Source: Ustulina deusta (lineage: Eukaryota > Ascomycota > Sordariomycetes > Xylariales > Xylariaceae). From it: 64,000 nt of DNA. Position numbers and translations under genes: made by a program. Positions within the stretch are counted from its first letter, which is position 1. Each line of letters begins with the position of its first letter. The stretch covers positions 62,001-126,000 of the forward strand of contig JAJNNX010000035.1 in the NCBI GenBank assembly GCA_023159155.1. The letters run 5' to 3'. The notes under the pieces were generated by a model. That model was not told the DNA's origin and searched no databases. It saw only the letters and a list, made by a program, of their open reading frames with translations. This document shows positions 24,348 to 35,899 of the stretch, in pieces.

Positions 24348-26242
24348 AACTCGGGCGACCGGAGGCTCCGTTGGCGCTTTTATGGTGATGGCGACCGTTT
24401 GAAGGTTAGGGGAAGAAGATGGAAATGCGAACGCGAGTTAAGTATCTGCTCAGTAATTGTAGTCTCCTCCGCAATGGGCGGACTGGTAACCGCAGGCGTT
24501 AGGCACCAGCGGAAAGGGCACTTCATGTAACCTTGTGCTGTAATAGGTCAATCTCAAAGGATTGCTGAGGGCTCAGCGCGTCGCCAATCTCGAAACGGAA
24601 TGATGTCCCGTTCTTCTATCTCGTACTCGCAAAACCCTCATTATCACCGACTAGTTGCGTTGCAGTATATGATAGCGTATTCCTAAGTGTTTCATGTCAT
24701 TTCAACTGAACACGTTGGTTTCGAAAACTTCAGGGGTATAAGCATCATAACGACATCATTCAGGTTGTTTCGCAATCACTCTATATGCACGCCCGTGGGT
24801 GCTTCCCTCTTTGTCCTCTCGCTCTCCTCCCCCTACGGTTTAAACTTAGACCGTTTGAACCAATTTACTAGGAGCGGGTCATACCCACGGTGGTCATTGA
24901 GGCAGGATGGTACAGGGGCTCGTGGCGACATTGTTCAAAGCCTCTTTGTCCGCTCTCTGAAACAATGCATGCGGTGGTGAATGGGCAAATGGTAACACAC
25001 AGGCAGGAATCAGGTACGCCCCGATGGATTGAATGGGAGAAGATTGGGAAGACGTATACCGAACGACATTCGTAAGCAAGACGGCGCTCGTGAGCATTGC
25101 GCAGAAATACGGCAATACCGTTGGGAGTAGCAGTGTCGAGATCACCGGGGTACACATTCCAACGCTTCAGAGTACCGATTTTCCCGTGGCGCTGTTCCGG
25201 TCCTATCCCATCGACAGTCTTCTAGATCTAATACCGGGGACGAGCCGCGGCCGAGGGATCGAAGACTCCGAGGCTCGGCATCCCGTCGTGGTACCCGGTC
25301 GTAGAGCAGGCAGAGCAAGGTGTTCAACCGCGTATACGCAATTCATCAACGGCAAACACGAGGTTTCTGAAGTATACATTTAAGCCCGCTATGGATTTTT
25401 TAATCTGTGCATCTGACGAGTTCGCTCATGCATACTTATCAGGAAGGAAGCTCGACATGATCAGGAGACCAACTCATACCAACTCAATCTACAACCAAGT
25501 GGTGAGTTTGTCGACCCTTAGATAGAAGTGTGATGCTGATGTGGTCTATCTTCTCGCAGACGACCTGGACAACGAAGGGACGGTCGGTGAGATATAATGC
25601 TTCTGTCTTTATACTGGTTACCACATCGATCATGTCCCGATGAGTATGGCTTCATTGGGGATGATCTTTATCATACTAACGATCCCTATTACATACATCA
25701 AGAATTGGATTTTGAACGAGATAAGTGAAATGCCTAATGTTGACAAGGATTGAGTTAACTGCGGGTCGATGGTGAGTAATCTTGGCTATCCTATCCTACC
25801 AATAGGGGGCTAGACTTCACTGGGAACCCTTTACTTTGGCGTTGCTCTTGTCAAGTGGGTAAAAACATCAAAGCCAACTCCGAAGTTGCTCGCGGCGGCT
25901 CGCAGAAATCATTCATTACTACTTTAGGGGATATGTAGCGCGAATTTGTAAACCAACCGCAGTAATCGTTCCACTTGCAGTGGTTTGTCGCTTTTAGTAG
26001 GAAGTTATATAACTAAATGACTTGAGACTATATGTGTCTAAAGCCTACCCAGCCCAGTGAATATAATCAGAATTTAGTCTAACTTCTGAGCTGTCTTACA
26101 ATTCGTGGTGAGATATCCCTTGTGTGATATGCCTCCGAGGGCTTTTCTTTTATCCATCACCGCATCAGCGCCGCCTCTACCGGCAAAAATTCTTTCACTT
26201 TTGGGGAACAGTCCCATCTAGAAGTGGGCCATCTATTATATC
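24348..26242. other. Gene-poor 1.9-kb interval with weak coding remnants
   Basis: Composition is normal, not RIP-like. A plus-strand frame at 25033-25383 (116 codons, starting MGEDWEDVYRTTF) and overlapping minus-strand frames at 24868-25327 show no domain I recognise and no clear splice partners. From 25400 to 26240 nothing gene-like is seen except the SerRS 3' flank. A decayed gene around 24.9-25.4 kb is possible but unproven. Confidence 0.4.
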
Positions 26243-27660
26243 TCAAGGCTTCTTTCTGATCGGGATCTCCTTAGTCAAGTCCTTGGTGTATGGTAGGAAG
26301 TCGAGCTGTCCAGGAATGTACTTGCGCAATACTTCCGGAACAACAAATCCTTCAGGGGTCTGGTAGTTTTCTAGTACGCAGCAGAGAGTTCGCTCCGTGG
26401 CACAGAGCGTCTGTCGAGGGTTAGTTATGAAAGCTCGTGGGGAGGGGGTGTTTGATAATCATGACATACCGCGTTCAAAGCATGTGTATAGACCTTCCTC
26501 GCAGAATCAGGCGTGCCCTTTTGCTTCTTTGGCCCGTATCTGATGCCCAGTTCGCGTGTCTGGTAGTCGGTGCAATTGGAGCACGAGACCAACTCCTTGT
26601 ACTCTTTCTGGAAGGGGAAAAGCGCTTCGAGATCGTACTTGGCGGACGCCGCGTTATTTAAGGCTGATGACACGATGGCAACAACGCGGTAGGGGAGTTG
26701 GAGGGCTTTGTAAAATTCCTCCGAGATCTGGATCATCTCCTCGTAGTGCTTCCAGCTGTCCTCGGGGTTGCAGATGACAAATTGTTCGATCTTCTCGAAC
26801 TGGTGTATTCTGAACAGGCCCCACGTGTCATGGCCATGCTTGCCAGCCTCCTTTCGAAAGCAAGTGCTATACCCGGCATACTTTATTGGCAGCTCAGTAC
26901 TCTGAAGCCACTCATCCGAATGGAGGGCAGAGAGTGGCTGTTCACTGGTGGCGATCAGGTACTTGGCATCGCCATCGCTTTCGGTGATCTTGTACAGCTC
27001 CTCGTCGAATTGGGAAAGCTGGGCGGTCTTGGCCATGTAAGCTCCGTCCATGAAAAAGGGGGGCTGGTTCGGAGAATAGCCCTTCTTGAACAAAAACTCC
27101 AAGCCGAAGTTGATGAGGGCTTGGTTTAGAAACAATCCCCAACCAGTCAGACAGTAGCCTCGGTGGCCTGCCAGCTTGGTACCGCGTTCAGGGTCGTAAC
27201 CCTCGAGACGGGCGAGCACCTGGTGGTGGCTGAGCAGGTTCTCGGCGGACCTGGGGGTTTCTGGGCTCCATGTGCGGACCACGGCGTTGTCGTCTTCGGT
27301 TGTGCTGACGGGAACCGTGTCGTGGACGTAGTTGCCGACGGTCTTGAGCTTGGCGTCCAACTTCTCCTGGAGCTCAGCAGCGGCCTTCTCCTGGGCGACA
27401 CGTCGCTGGGTTATCTCGTCCTTCTGGGCCAGCAGGTCGTCAACGGCCTCGCCCTTCTTCTTCCTCGCGGTGATGTTGCTCTGGACCGTCTTGATCTCGG
27501 CGTTGATCTGCGTCGCCGCGTAGTTCGTTGTTCTGTGGACTTCCCAAAGCTCGATGATCTCGTCGACGATTTCGGCCGGGGCATTGCGCTTCTTCTGGCT
27601 CTGTCGAATCTTCTCGGGGTCGCCGCCCCGAGAGGCGATGAAGTCCGTGATGTCGAGCAT
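26243..27660 (-). CDS. Cytosolic seryl-tRNA synthetase
   Basis: Two exons on the minus strand, 27660-26470 and 26410-26243, with a 59-nt intron (donor GTATGT, acceptor GACAG), give 452 aa. It charges tRNA(Ser) with serine using ATP. Residues 1-110 form the tRNA-binding coiled-coil arm (MLDITDFIASRGGDPE..., long charged helices). The class II core shows motif 2 (FRKEAGKHGHDTWGLFRIHQ) and motif 3, which is completed only by splicing: HALNA from exon 1 joins TLCATERTLCCVLENYQ from exon 2. The start MLDI... matches yeast Ses1-type starts; the in-frame extension upstream has no ATG. Length fits the yeast enzyme (462 aa). The C-terminus is Lys/Arg-rich (EIPIRKKP). It reads as essential and intact, only 440 bp from a RIP island. 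Confidence 0.96.
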
Positions 27661-28099
27661 CTTTGTCGACAAGTGCAGATAATCGGTATAAGAGCAGAAG
27701 GAAAACTCAGGCACGGATGTGGTGGCCGCGAGAGATCGAACGCCCCACCTAGAATTGTAGGAGGGGTAGTCTAGTCGAGTGGAATTTCAGAGAGGTTCCT
27801 CCCACATGCCACTGGGGTAGGAGGGGTAATAATCGTGGGTGGGCAGGTACATCAAGCTCCGTACCTCCTTTTTAGTGAGTCATGGCTCTTGCGTTTCCGC
27901 GACGTGTTGACAGCCGGCGGAAGAGGCGGGCACCTGCAGTGCTGTTGTAGTCTGTTACCGAATATATGTATTTAAGAAAAGGAACTAATCTGGGCACTGC
28001 GGGCGGTAGGTGGCTTGATTGATTGATTGATTGATTGATTTGTTTAACGTTAGTGCGGGGTGCCTAGGCTCCATATCGCAGGACCTCCCTAGGGGTATT
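27661..28099. other. Promoter region of seryl-tRNA synthetase, up to the second RIP island
   Basis: No gene. A GATT tetranucleotide repeat lies at 28017-28040. The five bases before the LTR are GTATT (28095-28099). Confidence 0.5.
28017..28040. repeat. (GATT)6 microsatellite
   Basis: Six uninterrupted GATT units between the synthetase promoter and the first LTR of the second island. Confidence 0.95.
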
Positions 28100-28343
28100 T
28101 GTTAGATTTGGCCCATAGCTGGTAGCTGTGAAGAGAGCTAATTAGGCATAAATGGCAGGATCACTTGGTTACATAAGCGTTATAGCTTAATAACGTAGCT
28201 TAGTAAGTGTGGCCTAGCTATACTTACTAGCGAGCTTATAAATAAATATTTTATAATAAAAAAATAGGACCTATAAAAAATAATAATAAACAAGGCAATT
28301 TAAATATATATATGCAGTACGTTTTATAATACTAAATCTAATA
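28100..28343 (+). repeat. LTR of family 3, copy A
   Basis: 244 bp, aligned without gaps to 35462-35705 and 42566-42809. The first ~100 bp are nearly unmutated while the last ~100 bp are AT-converted. Confidence 0.88.
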
Positions 28344-28599
28344 ATTAAAAGTTTTATTAATTTTTATATTTTATTATAAATAATCTTTAGTTAGAAATAT
28401 ATAAAAATTGCTACTATATTTAAACAATATATTATTATGTTTAATTTTTTAAAAAATTTCTTGCTATAAAAGGAAGACTTTACTACTAGCGCTTATAACT
28501 ATAACTTTTAAAAATATATAGTTCTAAAAAAAAAGCAAGTTTTATGGTTTTAGTTATTAAACGTACTACTAATAAGCAATTTTTTTTTATTAGAACTAC

Positions 28600-31500
28600 T
28601 AATTTTAATACTACAATATATATAAAACTAATAATTATTAGAAAAATATTGTACTAAAATGCTAAATAGTACTATAAAATTGCTTTTAAGTACTATATTA
28701 ACTATTAAACTAAACTTACTAAGCTTGCTAAATAAATATATAAAATAGTTTATTTAAATTACTGTTTAATATAAATAAAAACTAACCAAATAATTAATAA
28801 GTAATATAATAACTTTAAACAACTTAAAAATATAGTTTAATATGCTTTAAAGTTTAGATATAAATTAGAATATAAAACCTTTATTAATTCTATAGCTAGA
28901 AAACCTATTAAAAACCTAACTAAATAAACAAATAAATAGCTTAATAAGGTTTTTAAAGCTTATTTAAAAAGTATTAAAACAATAAACTTATTTAAGCTTA
29001 TTACTAACTTAAAAAAAATTTTATAAAATATTTATTATAATATTATTATAAATAATACTTTATAATACTAGATTATTACTACCGAACTATACTAAAAAGC
29101 TATAATTTTAAGTATAACTTATATTTTTAAAAAGATTATTAAAAAAAGTACTTTTAATACTTTTAAATTTTCTAATAACTAAAACAACTTAAATAATCCT
29201 ATAAATAATTAAAAAAAAATTTATTTTAAATAAAATTATTAAAATTATAAAAGCTACTAATAATACTAAATTAATAATAGTTATAGAAACTATTAAAACA
29301 ATTAAAGAAAAAGCTCTAGAAATATTTCTATTAAGTGCCTTTGCGCTAATATAAGAACTAAAGCTAAAAAAAAAAACCTAAATATAAAAGATTATATTAT
29401 ATATTATAGTTATTACTATATATTAAACTACTAGCTTATATTTATAAAGCTTTAACTAAAAGGTTAAAAATTTAATCAGAGCATTAATAAAATAGCCAAA
29501 ATATATATAACAAATAAAAAAAATATTAAACAGGCAGTAAAAAAAGCACAAAAATAAAAAAAAATAAAAAATTTTAAAGTTCTAAAAAATAACTTTTAAA
29601 ATAATTAATTCTTAAGGCCTTTTATAACAAAAGTAGCAAGCTTATTTATTATTAACTAAAAGTTTACTAAAATATATAAACTATATAACTTAGCTATAAT
29701 AGATTTTAGATTAATTATTTATATATTTAACTAGGTATATTGCTTTATATATTTAAAAAATACTAATTTAAACAATATAGTACTAGCAGGAAATAGTGCG
29801 ATCTATATATATAGCTATAGCAAAATTAATATTAAGGCTTAGGGCTTAAAAGGTATAATTATATATTAGCTATATAATATTACTTTTTGTCTAAATATAA
29901 CTACTAACTTAGTTTTTTTATAAATCTTAAACTAAACAAATATATACTAAAATAATAAATTTAAGTCCGATCTTTTAAAATACTAATAAAAAAAGCCCCT
30001 ATATTTTTTAATCCGAATATATAGCTAATATATTATAAAATATCTCCTAGAACGCCTAACTAAGCAAGTATTCTATATATAAAAAAACTTGCTAAACTTT
30101 TATATAAAATATTCTAAATTTTAAGCTAGCTTTTATAAGTAGTACTAATATTTAGAATATATAGGCCCTAAACTTTTAAAATAATTATTTAACTATATAA
30201 AAAAAACAGCAATTATTTTATATTTTAATAATAAGATCTAAACTATAAATTATATAATATATAATAAATCTAAAGCTTATTATAAAATAGTATAAAATAT
30301 TTGTTTAAAAGTTATAAAAGCTAGTGCTTAATTAACTATTAATTTTTATAAATTTAATGCTTTTAATAAAAATAAGTATTTATAATATATTATACTAGTT
30401 ATTAATTAATATTTAAGTTATATTTAAAACTATTATATTAATAACAAATATACTAATATTATTTAAAAAGTTTTTAAATATTATATTTAATATATTTAAA
30501 TATATTGTAATAATAAAATAAAAGTTATAAAATATAATAATAAAATTGCTAATAATAATTAAAAAACTATATATTTAGCAATAGTTATAAAACAAACTTA
30601 TAAAATAAATTTTAAAATCTTACTACTATATATTCAAAATTTTAATAAAGTAGCTAAAAAAATAAAAAGTACTATTAAATATTAAGCAAGCTTAATATAT
30701 AATAATTATAAATTTTTTGTTTTTTTTTAGCTTAAAATAGTTTAAATAGTAATATATTTATATAACTAGATACTTAAATAAATTAATTACTAGCAAGCTT
30801 TATATAAAAAATTTTATTTATATTTTAATTATTTATAAAGATTTATTAGCTATAATTAAACATTTTATATATTTTATTTAAAAATATTTAAATATATAAT
30901 ATTTATTATAATTATTAAAGCTAAACTTAAAAAACAAAAGTATAAAAAGTTTAACCTTAACGTTTAAATAAGCTATTTAGTAAACTATTAATTTATTAAT
31001 ACTTATTATATTTAGTTTTTTTAAAAAAACAAGATTATAGTAATAAAAAATATAATTTTTAATAAAAACAAGTTCTTTAATAATAATAAAAATAAATTTA
31101 AAAATAATCTTTTTAAAATAACTTTAGAAATATATAAAGTATTAATAAATAGTATTAGTTACTAAAATATTTTTAACTTTAAAAAAAATATAGCTAATAA
31201 ATAAAAAAATAACAAGCTTGCTAGCTAATTTTTAAAAAGCAATACTAAAAATATTAATAAATCTAAGTTTAAAAAGAATTCTAATAAAAATAAACTTATA
31301 AAAAAAAAAGTAAAAGCTCTTTATTAGAACTTTTATCTTTATATTAATTTATAGTTTATTTTTAGATTACTAATATTATTATAAAATCTAAAAGCTGCCC
31401 TATTATATTTAGTAATATTACAAGCTAAATTGCTAAATTTAAGCTTAAATAAAAAGCTACTTAATAATTAATACTAAGTTTTTATTAAATTAACCCTTAA

Positions 31501-31625
31501 TATTCTAATTATAGCTTACTAAACAACTAGCTTTAATATAGCTAGATTATAAAAAGTAATAACTATTAATAACAAATTAATAACTAAAAATAAAAAAGCT
31601 AAGCTATTAAAATTTTTTTTAAAAA
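28600..31625 (+). pseudogene. Degraded gag-protease-integrase of family 3, copy A
   Basis: Plus-strand reading through RIP stops gives a gag-like helical region (about 28.7-29.3 kb). At 29780-29797 it reads V-L-A-G-N-S, followed by a Y-S-Y-S-K-I-N-I-K-like stretch, the copia protease context (V-L-A-D/G-x-S...G-x-G-x-V-x-I). Integrase-like sequence follows to about 31.3 kb. Aligned with the complete copy at 35.7-39.0 kb. Confidence 0.65.
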
Positions 31626-31629
31626 TTTA

Positions 31630-31945
31630 TTATAACTAATTATAGCTACTAAATCTTATTAAAAGCTCTATTAATAATAATAAAAAAGCCTTTAAAAAAG
31701 TTTATTAATTATTATATAACTAATTATAGCTATTAAATCTTATTAAAAGCTTTACTAGTAAAAAAAAAAAGCCTTTAAAAAAGTTTATTATTTATTATAT
31801 ATTTAATTATAGCTATTAAATCTTATTAAAAGTTTTATTAATAAAAAAAAAAAGCTTTTAAAAAAACTTATTAGTTATTATATAACTAATTATAACTAAT
31901 AAAATTTATTAAAAGCTTTACTAATAAAAAAAAAAACTTTTAAAT
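31630..31945 (+). repeat. Tandem repeat inside copia pol, about 84-bp unit, nearly four copies (copy A)
   Basis: Unit anchor TAACTAATTATAGCTA recurs at 31632, 31717, about 31800 and 31883, giving periods of 85, 83 and 83 bp; the small differences come from A-tract length. Each unit contains AAATCTTATTAAAAGC and a poly-A/AGCCTTTAAAAAAG block. Confidence 0.85.
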
Positions 31946-31993
31946 TAAATATTATGTTGGATTAATCGTACGCAATTAGCTAGGGCACTTACG

Positions 31994-32015
31994 GACCCCT
32001 TCGTACGAAGGGGTC
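31994..32015. promoter_or_regulatory. Perfect 22-bp palindrome in the solo LTR
   Basis: Half-site GACCCCTTCGT followed by its exact reverse complement, centred on CGTACG. Confidence 0.85.
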
Positions 32016-32062
32016 TGGCCAAGGGGTCTAGGCCAAGGGGTCCGGCTAGGGACCACCTACAG

Positions 32063-32082
32063 ACCCCTCCGTACGGAGGGGT
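32063..32082. promoter_or_regulatory. Second palindrome, 20 bp, next to the TATA-like box
   Basis: Half-site ACCCCTCCGT plus its exact reverse complement; the same pattern as the first palindrome with compensating T-to-C and A-to-G changes in the two arms. It overlaps the start of GTATATAGG. Confidence 0.85.
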
Positions 32083-32223
32083 ATATAGGGGGCTCCCACC
32101 TCCCCATTTCCTTCCTTTCTCTCTTTCCTTTTGAGTGTGGCATATAGTGAATAGACTGTATTCCACCAACCTTACAGGCATGTACTGCTGCCTTGGAAAT
32201 ATGCAGTACACTCCATTCAAACA

Positions 32224-35200
32224 ACTTTAGTATTTTAGAATAGCTATACTTATTTGTTTAGTTTTAAAGCTTTTATTACTAGCAAGTTATTATCTATATT
32301 AAATTTTTTAAGAATATTTTTAATAAAATATTTGATTTTTTTTTTGTTTTAATTATAACTTTCTTTTTATTAATAAAAAATAAAGCTTTAATTGTTCTGT
32401 TTTATTTATACTAGTTAATAACTACTATTAGGTTTTTATTATTTTATATATTATTAATTTTTATTTTTTAATAGTCTGTTCTTACTTTTCTTACTATTAT
32501 TAGCAGCTATTTTTATATATTTATTTATTTATTATAGTACAGACCTGCCTTACTTATGTTTTTTAGTTTTAATAGCCTTTATATATTTAATTATTAAAAT
32601 TAATAGTGCTTTTATAGCTTTTTATATTTTTTTTAATATAGCAGCTTTTTTAACTTTTAGTAATATATTAGTTCTTATTTTTATTAAGTTCTGCAGTTAT
32701 TCTAGGTCTTTTTTTTAATAACTATTTTAAGTAGTTTATCTAAGTAATAAATAAAGCCCTGCTATAGTAATATAATTTATAGTAGTTTGTAGTCTAAAAA
32801 GGTTTTTAGCTCTTTTGCTATATAGCTTTTAATAAAAAAGATATTTAAAAAAAAAATATCTAAAATATGCCCTGTTTTATAGGTTGTTTTTTTTAGCGTA
32901 CTTATAAAATATATTCTTATTTTTATTAATTACTTTAAAATCTATTATCTGCTATATAGTATAATAATTCTAGGCTTTTAGTCTAAGTGTTATATATTTA
33001 AGTTGCTTATTACTAAGCAATTTTTAAGTAGCTCTAGTACTATAATATATTTAACTATTATATTTATATTTAATACTTTATAATATATAAAAAATTTATA
33101 TTTATTAACATTAAGCTATATTATATTATAGTAATATATTAAGACTTTTTTTTTTATTATAAAGTCTTTTTATACCTTAATATATATTATTACTTTTAGT
33201 TTATTGCTTTTTTTTATGTTCTAAGTATTTACTAGTTTATAATTGTTATATCTATAATATGTTTGCGTTTTTTTGTTTTTTTATTTATTTATTTATAGTT
33301 TTATAACTATTATAATATTTATTCTTTTGTTTTAGTACTTTTATAAAAAAATCAAATAGTTATTTGTTTTATATTTAATATTTTAAACTACTATTTTTAT
33401 TATCTAGAGTTCTAAAACATTTGTTTTTTTTTAATATTATCTAGTTATACTATTATATTACTTTCTATACCTTTGCTTCTAAACCTAGTAATAAATCTAT
33501 AAGCTTTTTGTATATTTTTAAGCACTTATTATAATACTTTTTTTATTTTTTTAAGCTTTAAAGTGCTATATTTATTTATAAATTCTTTTATTAGTATTTT
33601 TGGTATTACTAGCAGTAGTACTAGCGTTATTAGTTAGATTATTATTAGGGGTATAATAGTAATTTTTTTATTTTTTATTTTTATTTTTATTTTTTAATAT
33701 ATTGTCTAAAGATATAGCAAAAGAGATAGAAGTTGTAGCTATATCTAATTTGTTTTATATTTGCTTTTTTAGTATAAAGGAGGCTTTTTTTTTATTGTTA
33801 CTACTTTATTGTTTTAGCTAGCTTATTACTTTTTTTTTTTATTTGTTTATAGCAGTTAAAAGTAATTAGTATTTATTGTTATAGTTTTTATTGCTTATTT
33901 TTTAGATTACTTTTAACTTAGCTTATATTATTAAAACAATAGTTCTATTAACTTTTTATAGTTTTACAAAGCAGTTTTTATAGCTTGCTAGATATAAGCT
34001 ATAATAGTTTATATATTTTAGTAGTGCTATATATTCTTTATTATTTATTAGTTTATAAATATTTAGCTAAACGCTATAGTTTTTATAAAACAGTTTTTAG
34101 TTATAATATTTTAATATATAGTAGCTCTAATATTCCGGGTTATGCTAAACAACCTAGACTTGCTTATTTTTTTTATAAGAAAGCTTACTAGTTAAAAATA
34201 GTTTAAACCTTTTTATTAATTTTTTAAAAGCTATAACTTAGGTAACTTTTAAAGTTTTTAAGTTTATTTTTTTATAAAATATATAAATATTAATTAAAAT
34301 AATACTTATTTATACTTTAATTTTTATTATTATTATTTTTTATATAATATTTATTAAAATATTTAATATATAATTAGTTATAAATACTAAAACTTAAAAA
34401 ATAATATATATTATTTATTTTTTAAAAAGTTTAATTACTTAGGTTTATAAAGTTTATTTAATAATTTTAATATTTTGTTTTTTAAATAGTTTGTTTTATA
34501 TTACTAAATTAATTACTTTAATTATTTAGCCTATTTTTATAAACTATATATTTTAAATAGTTTTTATTAGTAGCCCTAGGTTCTTTAAAAATATTATTCT
34601 TACTATAAAAGCTATTTTCTATTAGAACTATAATACTTTTTCGCTTAATTAAACAAATATATAAATATTTTTGTATAGTTTTTAAGTATTTATTATAGTA
34701 CTAGCACTATAATTAAAATACCTACTAAAAACTACTAATAAGGTTGCTCTAAAAGACAATTTAGCAAAAAATTTACTTTTTATTATTATTTTTATATATA
34801 AAAATATTATTAATTATATTTTTATTAACATTAATATTAGTTGTTTTAATGTTTCTATTTGTACTAAAGTATTAGCTAGTTACAAAAGTGCTATATTTTG
34901 GCTTTTAAACTATATATATACAAATATATTAAAATACTATCTTAAGATTTTAATATAGTTATAAACTAGCTATTTATAGCTAGCTTAAATATTGCTTTAA
35001 AATAAATATACAAAATTATCTAGCATAATTACTAGCTATATAATAATTTTTTAATAGATTTTGTTTTTATAATTAATTTTTATATACTATTTATTTAGCA
35101 TATTATAAAGCAAAAGTTTTTAATCTTTTTTTTCTTTTTTAGCTATTTTTAGCTTTAGTAATAAGTTAATTATTTAATTTTTGGCCTGTTTTACTAATTT

Positions 35201-35456
35201 AAAATTAGCTTATATTAGCATATTAATAATAAATACTCCTATATATATATTTATAATATTATTAAATATTATAGTAGTTTATAATAAAGTAGTAAGGTCT
35301 TATATTAGCGAAGTTTTTTAGCCATACTAGAAAATATTGCTAATTAGACTTTTAGTGTTTTGTAGGAACAGTACTAATTTTAGCACTATTAAGGATTTTG
35401 GTAGTGTGCGTTATACTAGACTAACAATTCCAAGCGCACAGATAATAAATAGGAAG
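32224..35456. repeat. RIP-mutated repeat of unassigned family
   Basis: About 3.2 kb of TpA-rich, CpG-free DNA. It is not collinear with the 3' half of the complete family-3 copy (39.3-42.6 kb). The minus strand reads better than the plus strand when RIP stops are read as Gln/Trp, giving long Lys/Gln-rich helical segments, but I cannot assign a transposase or reverse transcriptase. Mutation fades in the last ~120 bp (35340-35456), so its right edge is near there. Possibly the inside of the element whose LTR is at 31955, or an independent insertion. Confidence 0.55.
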
Positions 35457-35461
35457 GAAGG

Positions 35462-35705
35462 TGTTGGATTTGGCCTATAGCTGGTAGCTGTAAAGAGAGC
35501 TAATTAGGCATAGATAGTAGGATCACTTAGTTATATAAGCGTTATAGTTTAATAACGTAGCTTAGTAAGTATGGCCTAGCTATACTTATTAGCAAGCTTA
35601 TAAATAAATATTTTATAAAAGCAAAATAGGACCTATAAAAAATAATAATAAATAAAGTAATCTAAATATATATATATAGTATACTTTATAACACTAAATC
35701 TAATA
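35462..35705 (+). repeat. 5' LTR of family 3, copy B
   Basis: 244 bp; first half nearly intact, inner end reads AAATCTAATA where the right LTR has AAATCCAACA. Confidence 0.92.
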
Positions 35706-35899
35706 ATTAAAAATTTTATTAATTTTTATATTTTATTATAAACAATCTTTAGTTAGAAATATATAAAAATTGCTCTTATATTTAAATAATATATTATTAT
35801 GTTTAATTTTTTAGAAGATTTTTTGTTATAAAAAAAAAACTTTATTACTAGTATTTATAACCGCAACTTTTAAAAATATATAATTTTAGAAAAAAAACA

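Larger units (their letters stand above)
28100..31954 (+). mobile_element. 5' part of a copia element, RIP-mutated (family 3, copy A, truncated)
   Basis: Starts with a 244-bp LTR (28100-28343) and continues collinearly with 35462-39314 of the complete copy. It carries gag, protease and integrase-like regions and the intra-pol tandem repeats, then stops at 31954 where an unrelated unmutated LTR begins. No reverse transcriptase region and no matching 3' LTR for this copy are found in the window, so it is truncated or its distal part was lost. Confidence 0.8.
31955..32223 (+). repeat. Solo LTR, not RIP-mutated, different family
   Basis: 269 bp of normal composition in the RIP island. It starts TGTTGGATTAATCG and ends ATTCAAACA. 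It contains two palindromes, a TATA-like GTATATAGG at 32081-32089 and a pyrimidine-rich stretch, all in plus orientation. No second copy is in the window. The flanking 5-mers (TATTA before, ACTTT after) do not match, so it is not a clean insertion with its target duplication, or the boundary is off. It interrupts copy A exactly at the point matching 39314 of the complete copy. Confidence 0.7.

Noticed and set aside
27661..27714. N-terminal extension of SerRS as a mitochondrial targeting peptide
   Set aside because: The in-frame extension has no ATG, only GTG, and the MLDI start matches cytosolic enzymes.
31630..31945. CRISPR-like array
   Set aside because: Units are contiguous tandem repeats without variable spacers, inside a retrotransposon of a eukaryote.
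31945..32220. 91-codon minus-strand open frame
   Set aside because: It lies within the solo LTR; its existence reflects the unmutated composition.
33985..34191. 68-codon plus-strand open frame in the degraded repeat
   Set aside because: Composition is typical of RIP DNA (Tyr/Leu/Ile), with no domain.
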